Positions 44,697 to 53,184 of a stretch of 64,000 nt of DNA are shown piece by piece. The stretch spans positions 1-64,000 of the forward strand of contig JAHBSK010000004.1 in the NCBI GenBank assembly GCA_019639175.1, written 5' to 3'. The position numbers were made by a program, and so were the translations under genes. A model generated the notes under the pieces. That model searched no databases. It was not told the origin of the DNA and saw only the letters and a program-made list of their open reading frames with translations. The stretch comes from Acidobacteriota bacterium (GTDB lineage Bacteria; Acidobacteriota; Blastocatellia; Pyrinomonadales; Pyrinomonadaceae). Position 1 is the first letter of the stretch. Each line of letters starts with the position of its first letter.

Positions 44697-44848
44697 AGCA
44701 GTTCGATAGAAGAGATCTAAATTAACGGGCGGCTAAAAAATAATAGCGCATCACGTAATCTTATTGATAACATAAAATCTGTTAAATTTGATTATATGTC
44801 AAGTTTGGCGGACACTATGCTCAGGTTATTCTATCAAAATTGCGTCAT
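44697..44848. promoter_or_regulatory. Divergent control region with candidate LysR site
   Basis: The AT-rich gap between the LysR and kinase genes contains TTATTGATAA at 44761-44770, a short dyad within ATC-N4-GAT, and flanking TATGTCAAGTTTGGC near 44795. The position fits a LysR T-N11-A type operator. No footprint can be inferred from sequence alone. Confidence 0.35.
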
Positions 44849-45832
44849 ATGTCTTCCGTGACGACGAAACGAAGATCAAAAGCCCAGCCGCATCTGCTCC
44901 ACCTCGGGGTGGATGGCGGCGGGACAAAAACGCATATCGCGTTGATGAACTCGGCGGGAGATATCGTCAGTGAAGGCTTCGCGGGGCCGGCAAATCCGCT
45001 TCGCGTCGGTGTGGAAACATCGGTCGCAAATATCCTGAAAGCAATAAACGACGCCTGTGACGCCGGCGGACTTTCACGCGGCGACATCACATCTGCCACG
45101 CTCGGGCTGGCTGGTGTCCGCCGCATGGACATACGGCAGCGCATCAGGGACAGCTTTGTCCAGCACATCCGCGTCAAAAGGATCGAGGTAATAACTGATG
45201 CCGAGATCGCCTGGTACGGAACGACACTGGGAAAACCCGGCCTCGTCGTCATTGCCGGAACCGGTTCGATCTGTTTCGGTAAAAATGCAAAAGGCGAGAT
45301 CGCCATCTCAGGCGGTTGGGGGCCGTTGGCGGGTGACGAGGGCGGCGGCGTCGGCATTGCCCGCGACGCGCTCCACGCCGTGGCAAAGGCTTCGGACGGC
45401 AGGGGAAAACAAACCGCGCTGAGCAAACAGGCATCAGATTATTTCAGAGCGTCGGGGCCGGAAAATCTGATCGTGGCGATATACTCGCCGCAGGTGGACA
45501 ATTCGCGCATCGCAGGTTTTGCGAGGCTTGTGGTCGAGTCGGCTCTGGAGGGCGACACGATTGCCGTTGACATCCTGAACGACGCCGGACACGAACTTGG
45601 TGTTGCGGCGACAGCGGTCATCAAAAAGTTGGGGCTTTCGCGGCAAAAGATACCGATAGGCTGCGTCGGCAGCGTTTTTAAAGCGGGTAGTATTTTGACC
45701 AAAACGATGATCGGGACCATCCATCAGGCGGCTCCGAAAGCCTATTTGACCGAACCCGTAATGCCGCCCGCTCATGCGGCGGCGCTGATGGCTTTAAGAA
45801 ACGGAACGGCGGCGACCAATGGGCGAAGATGA
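44849..45832 (+). CDS. BadF/BadG-type N-acetylhexosamine kinase (MurK-like)
   Basis: I use ATG 44849. The 327-residue protein has the ASKHA ATPase signature: GVDGGGTKTHIALMN near 18, VIAGTGSICFGKNA near 135 and GGWGPLAGDEGGGVGIARDAL near 152. BadF-type kinases of this length phosphorylate GlcNAc or MurNAc (for example NagK and MurK proteins). Because its stop overlaps the murQ start by four bases, MurNAc or both amino sugars are the likely substrates. It replaces the PTS transporter used for phosphorylation in E. coli. Confidence 0.85.
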   Translation: MSSVTTKRRSKAQPHLLHLGVDGGGTKTHIALMNSAGDIVSEGFAGPANPLRVGVETSVANILKAINDACDAGGLSRGDITSATLGLAGVRRMDIRQRIRDSFVQHIRVKRIEVITDAEIAWYGTTLGKPGLVVIAGTGSICFGKNAKGEIAISGGWGPLAGDEGGGVGIARDALHAVAKASDGRGKQTALSKQASDYFRASGPENLIVAIYSPQVDNSRIAGFARLVVESALEGDTIAVDILNDAGHELGVAATAVIKKLGLSRQKIPIGCVGSVFKAGSILTKTMIGTIHQAAPKAYLTEPVMPPAHAAALMALRNGTAATNGRR

Positions 45833-46746
45833 TCCGCGATCCAGAAACTATGGTCAGCATTACCGAACAGGAAAATCCGCGCACCGCGAACATCGACAAG
45901 GCTTCGACGCTTGACGCTATACGGCTGATCAATGACGAGGACAAACTGGTCGCCGAAGCGGTCGAAAGGATATTGCCGGATGTGGCCGCTGTGATCGACC
46001 GCGTTGTCGAAAGGCTCAGGAACGGCGGACGGCTTTTTTATGTCGGAACAGGAACAAGCGGACGGCTCGGTGTTCTGGACGCATCGGAAATTCCGCCGAC
46101 CTATGGCGTTTCGTATGATCTGGTTCAGGGCGTGATCGCGGGCGGTTATGACGCTCTTTACAAGGCGACCGAGGCAAGCGAGGACAACCGCGAGGCCGGT
46201 GCCGAAGACCTGAAACTGCGCGGGCTGACCGAAAACGATGCCGTCATCGGCATTGCCGCTTCGGGCCGGACGCCTTACACCATCGGTGCGGTCGAATATG
46301 CGCGTTCGCTTGGCTGCTTTACGGCGTGTGTCGTCTGTAATCCCGGTTCGGCGCTTGCCGACGCAGTGGAAATTCCCCTCGTCGCGGTCGTCGGGCCTGA
46401 AGCCGTTACAGGTTCGACACGGATGAAATCCGGCACAGCGCAAAAGATGATCCTGAACATGATCTCGACCGTCGCGATGATCCGCCTCGGTTACGTCAAA
46501 GGCAACCGGATGACGAACGTAAAATCGTCAAACGAAAAACTGAAAGACCGCAGCTTGCGCATCCTGATGGCGGAAACCGGACTCGATCAAACCGTCGCAC
46601 AGGAACTGATGGCCGAAGCCGGTGATGACCTGCGGATTGCGTTGGTGATGGAAAAGGCACAAATAGATCGTGAAAAGGCGAAACAGGCCCTGAATGATTC
46701 GAACTTTGTTGTTGAAAAGGCCGTGGAGATCTCTATGCTAAAATAG
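45829..46746 (+). CDS. murQ: N-acetylmuramic acid 6-phosphate etherase
   Basis: MurQ cleaves the lactyl ether of MurNAc-6-phosphate to GlcNAc-6-phosphate and D-lactate. The 305-residue protein has NPRTANIDKASTLDAIRLIN near 16, the SIS fold GGRLFYVGTGTSGRLGVLDA near 67 with the acidic residue at DASE (87), and ATEASEDNREAG near 113-124, which supplies the second catalytic Glu. The product feeds NagA, also in this window. A VapBC-like pair follows after 17 bases. Confidence 0.95.
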   Translation: MIRDPETMVSITEQENPRTANIDKASTLDAIRLINDEDKLVAEAVERILPDVAAVIDRVVERLRNGGRLFYVGTGTSGRLGVLDASEIPPTYGVSYDLVQGVIAGGYDALYKATEASEDNREAGAEDLKLRGLTENDAVIGIAASGRTPYTIGAVEYARSLGCFTACVVCNPGSALADAVEIPLVAVVGPEAVTGSTRMKSGTAQKMILNMISTVAMIRLGYVKGNRMTNVKSSNEKLKDRSLRILMAETGLDQTVAQELMAEAGDDLRIALVMEKAQIDREKAKQALNDSNFVVEKAVEISMLK

Positions 46747-46763
46747 CGCCGAGGAAACCAAGA

Positions 46764-46988
46764 ATGAATACCTATCAAATTACAGTGGTCGAACCTAGAG
46801 CGATAAAGCTGTTGCAGGATATGGCCGATGAAAACCTTATAAGGCTGTCACCGGCTGATCCTAACGAGCGTTTTCGAGAGCTTCTTGCTAAATTGCGTCG
46901 GGCAGAGAGCGTGCCGACGCCCGAAGAAATAGCAAAAGAGGTCGAGGCCGTCCGCAGCGAGCGCTATTATCGGAAAAATGAAAATTAG
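46764..46988 (+). CDS. VapB-like antitoxin candidate
   Basis: The 74-residue protein (MNTYQITVVEPRAIKLLQDM, then LSPADPNERFRELLAKLRRA) has a short N-terminal strand and a long helix like antitoxins that precede PIN-family toxins. The following toxin gene overlaps its end by 11 bases. It lies between murQ and the sodium symporter gene, so it was probably inserted into the amino-sugar operon. Confidence 0.7.
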   Translation: MNTYQITVVEPRAIKLLQDMADENLIRLSPADPNERFRELLAKLRRAESVPTPEEIAKEVEAVRSERYYRKNEN

Positions 46989-47394
46989 GGCAGTTCTCGA
47001 TACAAATCTTTGGATCAGCTATCTGATCTCAAAAAAGCTGTCAAGAATCGACTCGTTGTTCGACAACGATCAATTGGTTCTATTGTTTTCCGCAGAACTG
47101 TTGGAAGAATTTGTTGAAGTGGCTAACCGGCCTAAGTTCAGGTCTTATTTTTCATTTGAAGATATCGAAGAATTGCTTGGGCTTATAGATGTTTACGGCG
47201 AAATGATCAAAGTAACATCTGAAACTAATATCTGCCGCGACCCTAAAGACAATTTTCTGCTTTCGCTTGCAAGCGACGGACAGGCTGATTATCTGGTCAG
47301 CGGAGATAAAGATCTGCTGGACTTAAAGACCTTTGGCTTTACAAGAATACTGAGATACTCCGATTTCGAAGAAATCATATCGGACGCTTCATAA
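46978..47394 (+). CDS. PIN-domain toxin of a putative TA system
   Basis: The 138-residue protein has AVLDTNLWISYLIS at the N-terminus, LLEEFVEVANRPKF, then ICRDPKDNFLLSLASDGQADYLVSGDKDLL. These supply the acidic cluster of PIN ribonucleases (D7, E43, D84 and D103 or their neighbours). The pattern is the PIN family often annotated as toxin component of type II systems. The preceding gene is the likely antitoxin. The symporter gene follows one base after its stop. Confidence 0.85.
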   Translation: MKIRAVLDTNLWISYLISKKLSRIDSLFDNDQLVLLFSAELLEEFVEVANRPKFRSYFSFEDIEELLGLIDVYGEMIKVTSETNICRDPKDNFLLSLASDGQADYLVSGDKDLLDLKTFGFTRILRYSDFEEIISDAS

Positions 47395-47395
47395 A

Positions 47396-48892
47396 ATGCA
47401 AACACTTGACCTGATAATCATCTTCGGCTATTTGATCGGCATCACGGCCTTTGGCATTTGGTATGCGGGTAAGCAGGAGACGACCGAGGACTATTTCGTC
47501 GGCGACCGCAACGTGCCGTGGTGGGCGATAGCGATGTCGATAGTCGCGACCGAAACCAGCACGATCACATTCATTTCCGTGCCGGGAATTGCGTTTGCCA
47601 AAGGTGGCGATTTTCAGTTTTTGCAGCTTGTTTTCGGCTATCTGCTTGGGCGTGTGGTCATCTCGCTGGTGTTCATACCGCTGTATTTTTCGGGCCAGCT
47701 TCAGACGGTTTACCAACTGCTCGGCGACCGTTTTGGCGGCAAGGTCAAGGTGCTTGCATCGGGGCTTTTCGTCATTATGCGAAACATCGCCGACGGCATC
47801 CGCCTGCTGCTGACCGCGTTCGTTCTGGCGGCTGTCTATACCGCATTTCAGCCAAGCACCGACCCGACCACCGTCATTGTCGGTTCGATCCTTATTTTAG
47901 GGATCGTGATGATCGTTTTCACATTTTACGGCGGCATCGAAGCCGTCATTTGGATAGAGGTCGTGCAGCTTGTCATCTACATCGGCGGAGCGGTCGCGGC
48001 GGCGGTCGTTTTGATATACAGCATCGACGGCGGACTCAGCGGAGCGATAGACATAGGGCGGCAATTTGATAAATTCACGCTGTTTGATTTCTCGCTTGAT
48101 TTTGCCAAGACCTATACGTTCTGGGGCGGCCTGATCGGCGGATGTTTTCTGACGATGTCCACGCACGGCACAGATCAGTTCCTCGTCCAACGCTATCTTT
48201 GCACCGACAAACCGAGCGCGGCCATAACCGCGCTGATGACAAGCGGTGCGGTCGTGCTGGGCCAATTCATCGGATTTCTTTTCATCGGCGTGCTGCTGTT
48301 TGCCTTTTACGCACCTTATGAAATGCCCGGCTATGCCGAAGCGACCGGAGCGTTTCCGTTTACCGGCGGTGATAAGGTCTTTCCTGATTTTATAACGCAA
48401 AAGATGCCGACGGGACTTTCCGGTTTGGTGATAGCTGCGATCTTTGCCGCGGCGCTTTCGTCGTCGCTGAACTCCATTGCCTCGACCGCGGTCAATGACA
48501 TTTACAAACCATTCGCAAAGGACGTTTCGGAAAAGAAACTGATGCGGATCGCCGGCATTTTGACCGTGATCGTCGGCATCGTTCAGATCGTCATTGCTAT
48601 CTCGTTGAAAGATGCAGGCAATTCCGCCCTGAACATGGCGTTGGCCGTGGCGTCGCTTATCAACGGCCCGATACTCGGCGTTTTCCTTGTCGGAGCGTTT
48701 CTGAAAAAAGCAAAAGAAATTCACGCCCTTATCGGAATGGCCGCAAGCATTTGCCTGATGCTCTATGTCCTGTTGGGCACAAGCATCGCGTGGCCGTGGT
48801 ACGCCCTGATCGGCAGCATGGCCACCGTAACAGTTGCCTTTATCGCTACTCTTTTGATCAGCAATAGTAAAAATGATGAAATTTCTAATTAG
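47396..48892 (+). CDS. Sodium:solute symporter (SSS family)
   Basis: The 498-residue membrane protein has about 13 helices with typical SSS pieces: LIIIFGYLIGITAFGIWYAG, DYFVGDRNVPWWAIAMS, ATETSTITFISVPGIAF and SGLVIAAIFAAALSSSLNSI. SSS proteins take up sugars, amino acids or other solutes with Na+. Its place after murQ and before a GH3 enzyme makes MurNAc, GlcNAc or a muropeptide the likely substrate; family knowledge alone does not settle this. The next gene starts 20 bases before its stop. Confidence 0.9.
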   Translation: MQTLDLIIIFGYLIGITAFGIWYAGKQETTEDYFVGDRNVPWWAIAMSIVATETSTITFISVPGIAFAKGGDFQFLQLVFGYLLGRVVISLVFIPLYFSGQLQTVYQLLGDRFGGKVKVLASGLFVIMRNIADGIRLLLTAFVLAAVYTAFQPSTDPTTVIVGSILILGIVMIVFTFYGGIEAVIWIEVVQLVIYIGGAVAAAVVLIYSIDGGLSGAIDIGRQFDKFTLFDFSLDFAKTYTFWGGLIGGCFLTMSTHGTDQFLVQRYLCTDKPSAAITALMTSGAVVLGQFIGFLFIGVLLFAFYAPYEMPGYAEATGAFPFTGGDKVFPDFITQKMPTGLSGLVIAAIFAAALSSSLNSIASTAVNDIYKPFAKDVSEKKLMRIAGILTVIVGIVQIVIAISLKDAGNSALNMALAVASLINGPILGVFLVGAFLKKAKEIHALIGMAASICLMLYVLLGTSIAWPWYALIGSMATVTVAFIATLLISNSKNDEISN

Positions 48893-51119
48893 TGCATTCT
48901 TGTCCTTGACCTTCATTGCCGCTCCTGTTGGTGCGACCGCAAAAAGCTCCCCTCCTTACAAAGGAGGGGTGGCAGCCGTTTCGGCTGACGGGGTGGTTCT
49001 TTCAAAAGACAAGACAGGTCAGGAAACGGCCCAAAGATCCGATTTTGCTCCGTCAAAAAAATCATGGGACAGCGCCGACAAGCTGCTCAAGAAAATGTCC
49101 GTCGATGAAAAGATCGGCCAGCTTGTCCACATCGGCATCAACGCGCGGTTTGCCAATCAGGACAGCTTTTTCTTTAAGGATCTACGCCGTCACATAGCGG
49201 ACAACAAACTCGGCGGCATCGTATTTTTCGGAGCGCCGATATACGAAACAACGCACATCGCCAACCGTATGCAGGAAGCGGCAAAGATACCGCTTCTGAT
49301 GTCGCTGGACGCTGAAACGGGCATCGGGATGCGCTTTGCGGACGCGACGAATTTTCCGTGGGCGATGGCTCTTGCGGCAACCGGCGAACCCGATCTTTCA
49401 CGCCGCATGGGCGTGATCACCGGCCGCGAGGCAAGAGCGATAGGCATTCAGCACGTATTCGCTCCGGTTCTGGACATCAACAACAACGCCGCAAATCCGG
49501 TCATCAACGTCCGCAGCTTTAGCGAAGACCCGAACGAGGTTGCCGATCACGGCATCGCGTTCACAATCGGGATGCAGAGCCAAAAGGTCATCGCCACGGG
49601 CAAGCATTTTCCCGGCCACGGCGATACAAATGTCGATTCGCATCGCGGTTTGCCGATCATCGACCTGCCGCGAGAGCGTCTGGACAGCCTTGAGCTTATA
49701 CCGTTCAAAAAAGCAATAGATGCGGGCCTCGGTTCGATAATGATCGCTCACATCGCCCTGCCGCAGATAGACGGCGAGGTGATTACGCCGCTAAAGGAAT
49801 ATCGCGGCGGTGACGCCGAACCGGGAGCCGAGATCGTCTCTGAAAAGGCGACAATTCCGGCAACGCTTTCCAAAAAAGTGCAGACCGATATTCTCCGCAA
49901 CGAGATGGGTTTTAAGGGGCTGATCGTGACCGATGCGATGTCGATGAGCGGCTTGACGATCTATTTCACGCAGGAAGAAGCGGGTGTCCGCGCGTTGCTT
50001 GCGGGTGCGGATATTTTGCTGAAACCGGAGAACGTCGATGATATGCTCAAGGGGCTTCGCGATGCTGTTGCCAGCGGACGCGTACCGCAGGAAAGATTGG
50101 ATGACGCTGTTCGGCGACAGCTTGCGTGGAAATATGAACTCGGACTTTTCAAACAAAAAATAACGCCGCTCGACCAGATCGACCGCATCGTCGCCAATGA
50201 AGAGACAGTAAAGCTAAGCAATGAGATCGCTGAAAAAGCGATAACCCTTGTCCGTCATGAAGCGGGAGTTTTGCCGCTTGCACGCGATAAAAAGATCGCC
50301 GTTCTTGGCATTTCAAATGGCTTTGACGGGCCATCGACAATGAGCACGCTTGCCGGAACACTTCGCAGCGGCGGGCTGAGATTTGAACAAGCTTATTTGC
50401 AGGAAAACTCGACCGTTCAGCAAAACCAAGCCGCAAGCAAAACTGTCAGCGAGGCCGACGTTGTCATCGTCGGGCTTTATGGCCGTGTTCGTTCGGGTGC
50501 GGCGAACAGCGTCGGCATTCCCGATAATGGTGCGGCAATTCTTCGTGAAGCTCTTGCCTCAGGCAAGACCGTGATCGGCATCGCCTTCGGCAATCCTTAT
50601 ATCTTAGGCTCGTTCCCCGAAATGAAAACTTACATCGTCGCCTATGGCGATATGTCGAGCCTCCAACGCGCGGTCGGACGCGGGTTGCTCGGTGAACAGA
50701 ATTTTACCGGCAAACTTCCTATCTCGCTGCCCGGTCTCCATCCACGCGGTTCTGGCATTAGCGTTAATTATCCTAAACCGAAAGTACTTCCTAGGCCTCC
50801 TTATCCTCCAGCAGCTGTCGCGACGCGCACGACCGGCGACGTAGTTATTCAAGTTAAGGTCGGACCTACTGGCGAAGTTGAGACGGCCGATGTTCTTTCG
50901 GGACATCCGCTATTGCGGTCTGCGGCACAGAAAGCAGCGACAGAAACTAAATTCGATCTTAGAGAACCTCGTGATGAACAAAGAGTTTTTCTTATCTATC
51001 GTTTCAAACTCGACTCACAACCGGAAAACACCTGCTGTGAACGTCTGCCTTATGTAATCACAATAACATCTCCATATGAAATCGTTACCCAATCGACTCA
51101 TGTTGCCTCGACCGAATAG
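48873..51119 (+). CDS. Exported NagZ-type GH3 beta-N-acetylhexosaminidase with TonB C-terminal domain
   Basis: A signal peptide (KFLISAFLSLTFIAAPVGAT) is followed by an 18-residue stretch from a repeat, then a GH3 domain. The family motif KHFPGHGDT is at 244-252 with DSH at 255-257, the NagZ-specific Asp-His dyad, and the nucleophile D354 is in IVTDAMSMSG. A second GH3-like domain follows. The C-terminal 120 residues form a TonB-type domain: PRPPYPPAAVATRTTGDVVI, then VKVGPTGEVETADVL. NagZ is cytosolic in E. coli; here it is exported. The coding region of the tail uses more T-ending codons than the rest, as if added recently. Confidence 0.85.
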   Translation: MMKFLISAFLSLTFIAAPVGATAKSSPPYKGGVAAVSADGVVLSKDKTGQETAQRSDFAPSKKSWDSADKLLKKMSVDEKIGQLVHIGINARFANQDSFFFKDLRRHIADNKLGGIVFFGAPIYETTHIANRMQEAAKIPLLMSLDAETGIGMRFADATNFPWAMALAATGEPDLSRRMGVITGREARAIGIQHVFAPVLDINNNAANPVINVRSFSEDPNEVADHGIAFTIGMQSQKVIATGKHFPGHGDTNVDSHRGLPIIDLPRERLDSLELIPFKKAIDAGLGSIMIAHIALPQIDGEVITPLKEYRGGDAEPGAEIVSEKATIPATLSKKVQTDILRNEMGFKGLIVTDAMSMSGLTIYFTQEEAGVRALLAGADILLKPENVDDMLKGLRDAVASGRVPQERLDDAVRRQLAWKYELGLFKQKITPLDQIDRIVANEETVKLSNEIAEKAITLVRHEAGVLPLARDKKIAVLGISNGFDGPSTMSTLAGTLRSGGLRFEQAYLQENSTVQQNQAASKTVSEADVVIVGLYGRVRSGAANSVGIPDNGAAILREALASGKTVIGIAFGNPYILGSFPEMKTYIVAYGDMSSLQRAVGRGLLGEQNFTGKLPISLPGLHPRGSGISVNYPKPKVLPRPPYPPAAVATRTTGDVVIQVKVGPTGEVETADVLSGHPLLRSAAQKAATETKFDLREPRDEQRVFLIYRFKLDSQPENTCCERLPYVITITSPYEIVTQSTHVASTE
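48947..49000 (+). repeat. Family B 54-bp repeat inside the GH3 gene
   Basis: The 54 bases (CTCCCCTCCTTAC, then AAGGAGGGGTGGCAGCC and on to GGGGTGGTTCT) contain the CCCCTCCTT/AAGGAGGGG hairpin and an AGCCG/CGGCT hairpin. A copy with two mismatches lies at 52129-52182 in lysA. The 18 codons read SPPYKGGVAAVSADGVVL. It sits just after the signal peptide. Confidence 0.85.
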
Positions 51120-51124
51120 AACTT

Positions 51125-52612
51125 ATGACTTGGAAAATTGAAGGCTTTTTGGAAAGCCGTGACGGACGTTTATATATCGACGGCGTTGATGCGGTCGAGC
51201 TTGCCCGTGAATACGGCACGCCGCTTTTTGTTTACAGCGAACCTCGTATACGCCAAAACATTGCTCGTCTGAAAAAGATCGGTGACGTTGTCGGCTGCGG
51301 TTTCAAGCTTTGTTACGCGGCAAAGGCGATGTCAACGCTTGGCGTTCTCCGCGCGGTGCGTGATGCCGGCTGCGACCTTGAGGTCAATTCCGGCGGTGAA
51401 TTGCTGAAGGCCCTCAAGGCGGGTTTTTCCGGCGACCAGTTGAATTTCAACGGCCTGAGCAAAGAGGTTTGGGAGCTTGAGCTTGCAATAGAGAACGGCG
51501 TCTATGCCATTCAGGTCGATTCGCTGTATGAGCTTTCGCTGATCGAGCAAACCGCAAAACGCCTGAACAAAAGCGCGAACGTCAGCCTGCGGCTTGTGCC
51601 TGAGATCGAATCCGCCACGCATTCCGGCCTGCAAACCGCGTTGCTCACATCAAAATTCGGAATGATGCCCGAAGAGGCTTTTGGTGCGTTCGTTAAATAC
51701 AATGATTCCGAACACCTGAACCTCAACGGCATTCACCTGCATGTCGGTTCGCAAAACCCTTCGCCCGATGTTTACACTCAGGCGTTCGAAGAGATGTTCA
51801 ACGCCCTGCTCCGTATCTATCGCGAATCAGGCGTAAGGCTGAAACACATAAACCTCGGCGGCGGCTTTCCGGTGAATTATCTTCGCGACCGCTTGCAGGC
51901 CGATGACTTTCCTGCTGATGAACGTGAGATGTTCGAAGCGGATTTTGAACCTGCCGACGCTCTGAGAGAAGCGTGGAACGCGGTTCGTCGATTGGCGGAA
52001 AAAGAGAATGTTGTCGATCTGCTGGAAGGCATAACGCTGCTGCTGGAACCGGGCCGTTCGATAATCGCAGACACCGCCGTCTGCCTGACCACAGTTCGCA
52101 ACCAAAAGACCCGGCCGCTCGCTCAAAACTCCCCTCCTTACCAAGGAGGGGTGGCAGCCGCTTCGGCTGACGGGGTGGTTCTCCCGGCGGAAACAACGCC
52201 GCCTAAAGGCGGGACTCAGAACTCCGACCACTGGCTGCTGACCGATGCGGGTTTCAACATCCTGCTCTCAATGGAAACCTACAAGTGGTACTACCATCTG
52301 ATCTCGGCAGAGCGGGCGGGCGAAGAACACAGTTTTCCTTACAAAGTTGCCGGGCCTTTGTGTGACGGCGGCGACGTTTATTTTGATGTCGAAGGCCACG
52401 GACGCCTGCCCGATCATCGCCTGCTGCCGGAAAACATCCAGCCCGGCGAAGTGCTTGCCCTGCTCAACTGCGGCGCGTATTCACTTGCCCAAGCCTCGCA
52501 ATACAACGCCCGCTATCTGCCCGCCGTGATACTCACAAAAGGCAACGGCAAAGCTGAACTGATAAGAAAACGCGACACGTTCGAAGACCTGATAGCGAAT
52601 GATATTTACTAG
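51125..52612 (+). CDS. lysA: Diaminopimelate decarboxylase family enzyme
   Basis: The enzyme belongs to fold III PLP decarboxylases. K67 in YAAKAMSTLGVL is the Schiff-base lysine. HVGSQNPSP near residue 205 and INLGGGFPVNY near 245 bind the cofactor phosphate, and LLEPGRSII near 310 and GPLCDGGDVYF near 415 complete the active site. Residues about 335-352 come from the family B repeat, and the preceding and following residues are also extra. Whether it acts on diaminopimelate or a related amino acid is not certain. It follows the GH3 gene by five bases, so it may use diaminopimelate released from peptidoglycan. Confidence 0.88.
   Translation: MTWKIEGFLESRDGRLYIDGVDAVELAREYGTPLFVYSEPRIRQNIARLKKIGDVVGCGFKLCYAAKAMSTLGVLRAVRDAGCDLEVNSGGELLKALKAGFSGDQLNFNGLSKEVWELELAIENGVYAIQVDSLYELSLIEQTAKRLNKSANVSLRLVPEIESATHSGLQTALLTSKFGMMPEEAFGAFVKYNDSEHLNLNGIHLHVGSQNPSPDVYTQAFEEMFNALLRIYRESGVRLKHINLGGGFPVNYLRDRLQADDFPADEREMFEADFEPADALREAWNAVRRLAEKENVVDLLEGITLLLEPGRSIIADTAVCLTTVRNQKTRPLAQNSPPYQGGVAAASADGVVLPAETTPPKGGTQNSDHWLLTDAGFNILLSMETYKWYYHLISAERAGEEHSFPYKVAGPLCDGGDVYFDVEGHGRLPDHRLLPENIQPGEVLALLNCGAYSLAQASQYNARYLPAVILTKGNGKAELIRKRDTFEDLIANDIY
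52129..52182 (+). repeat. Family B 54-bp repeat inside lysA
   Basis: This is the second copy of the 54-bp repeat, 52 of 54 bases matching 48947-49000. It encodes SPPYQGGVAAASADGVVL in the lysA frame. The surrounding bases TCAGAACTCCGACC and GGCGGGACTC near 52205 may be remains of a larger element. Confidence 0.85.
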
Positions 52613-52641
52613 AATGGTAGTGATAAAGTAGGATAATTGAT

Positions 52642-52881
52642 ATGAACGCTACATTGGAAAGCATTGAAGAAGCTGCAAATTTGTTGAGCGTCAGAGAACG
52701 AGCGGCTTTGGCTCACAATCTCCTGAAAGGTCTTGACGATGCGGACGAGGATGAAAAATACATTGAATCTCTCTGGGCAAAAGAATCCGAAGAGAGGCTT
52801 GATGCCTACTTGCGCGGTGAGATAGAAGCGTCGCCTTTTGAAGATGCCGTTGAAAGGGTAAAAGCAAGAATCAGAAAATGA
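52642..52881 (+). CDS. Addiction module antitoxin, second copy of the family
   Basis: The 79-residue protein (MNATLESIEEAANLLSVRER, AALAHNLLKGLDDADEDEKY, DAVERVKARIRK) matches the same addiction-module family as the antitoxin at 14003-14230. Its last four bases overlap the next start codon. Preceding TAGGATAATTGAT may provide a weak ribosome site. Confidence 0.85.
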   Translation: MNATLESIEEAANLLSVRERAALAHNLLKGLDDADEDEKYIESLWAKESEERLDAYLRGEIEASPFEDAVERVKARIRK

Positions 52882-53177
52882 ATATCCGCCTTTTATCAGT
52901 TGCAGAGACAGAATTTTCTGATGCCGCCGCTTATTACGAAGATATTGAACAAGGATTAGGTGACAGATTTATTGACCATATTACAAGTTCAGTTGGGATC
53001 ATAGAACAGCATCCATTCGTTGGTCATTTGATCGAAGATCGCGTCCGAAAACTATCACTCAGAAATTTCCCCTACAACATTATTTATCACGCTTCGGAAA
53101 ACGAAATAGTTATCGTTGCCATTGCCCATCATAAAAGAAAGCCGCACTATTGGCGTGACAGGTTATTGAAAATTTGA
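52878..53177 (+). CDS. ParE/RelE-type toxin, second copy of the family
   Basis: The 99-residue protein (MNIRLLSVAETEFSDAAAYY, GLGDRFIDHITSSVGIIEQH, LRNFPYNIIYHASENEIVI, IAHHKRKPHYWRDRL) is a typical ParE-like toxin. It overlaps the antitoxin stop by four bases and converges with the PhyH gene. Confidence 0.87.
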   Translation: MNIRLLSVAETEFSDAAAYYEDIEQGLGDRFIDHITSSVGIIEQHPFVGHLIEDRVRKLSLRNFPYNIIYHASENEIVIVAIAHHKRKPHYWRDRLLKI

Positions 53178-53184
53178 TCAAAAC

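Noticed and set aside
49000..50400. Antisense ORFs in the GH3 gene
   Set aside because: They are long only because of the codon pattern of the real gene; no motif or ribosome site supports them.
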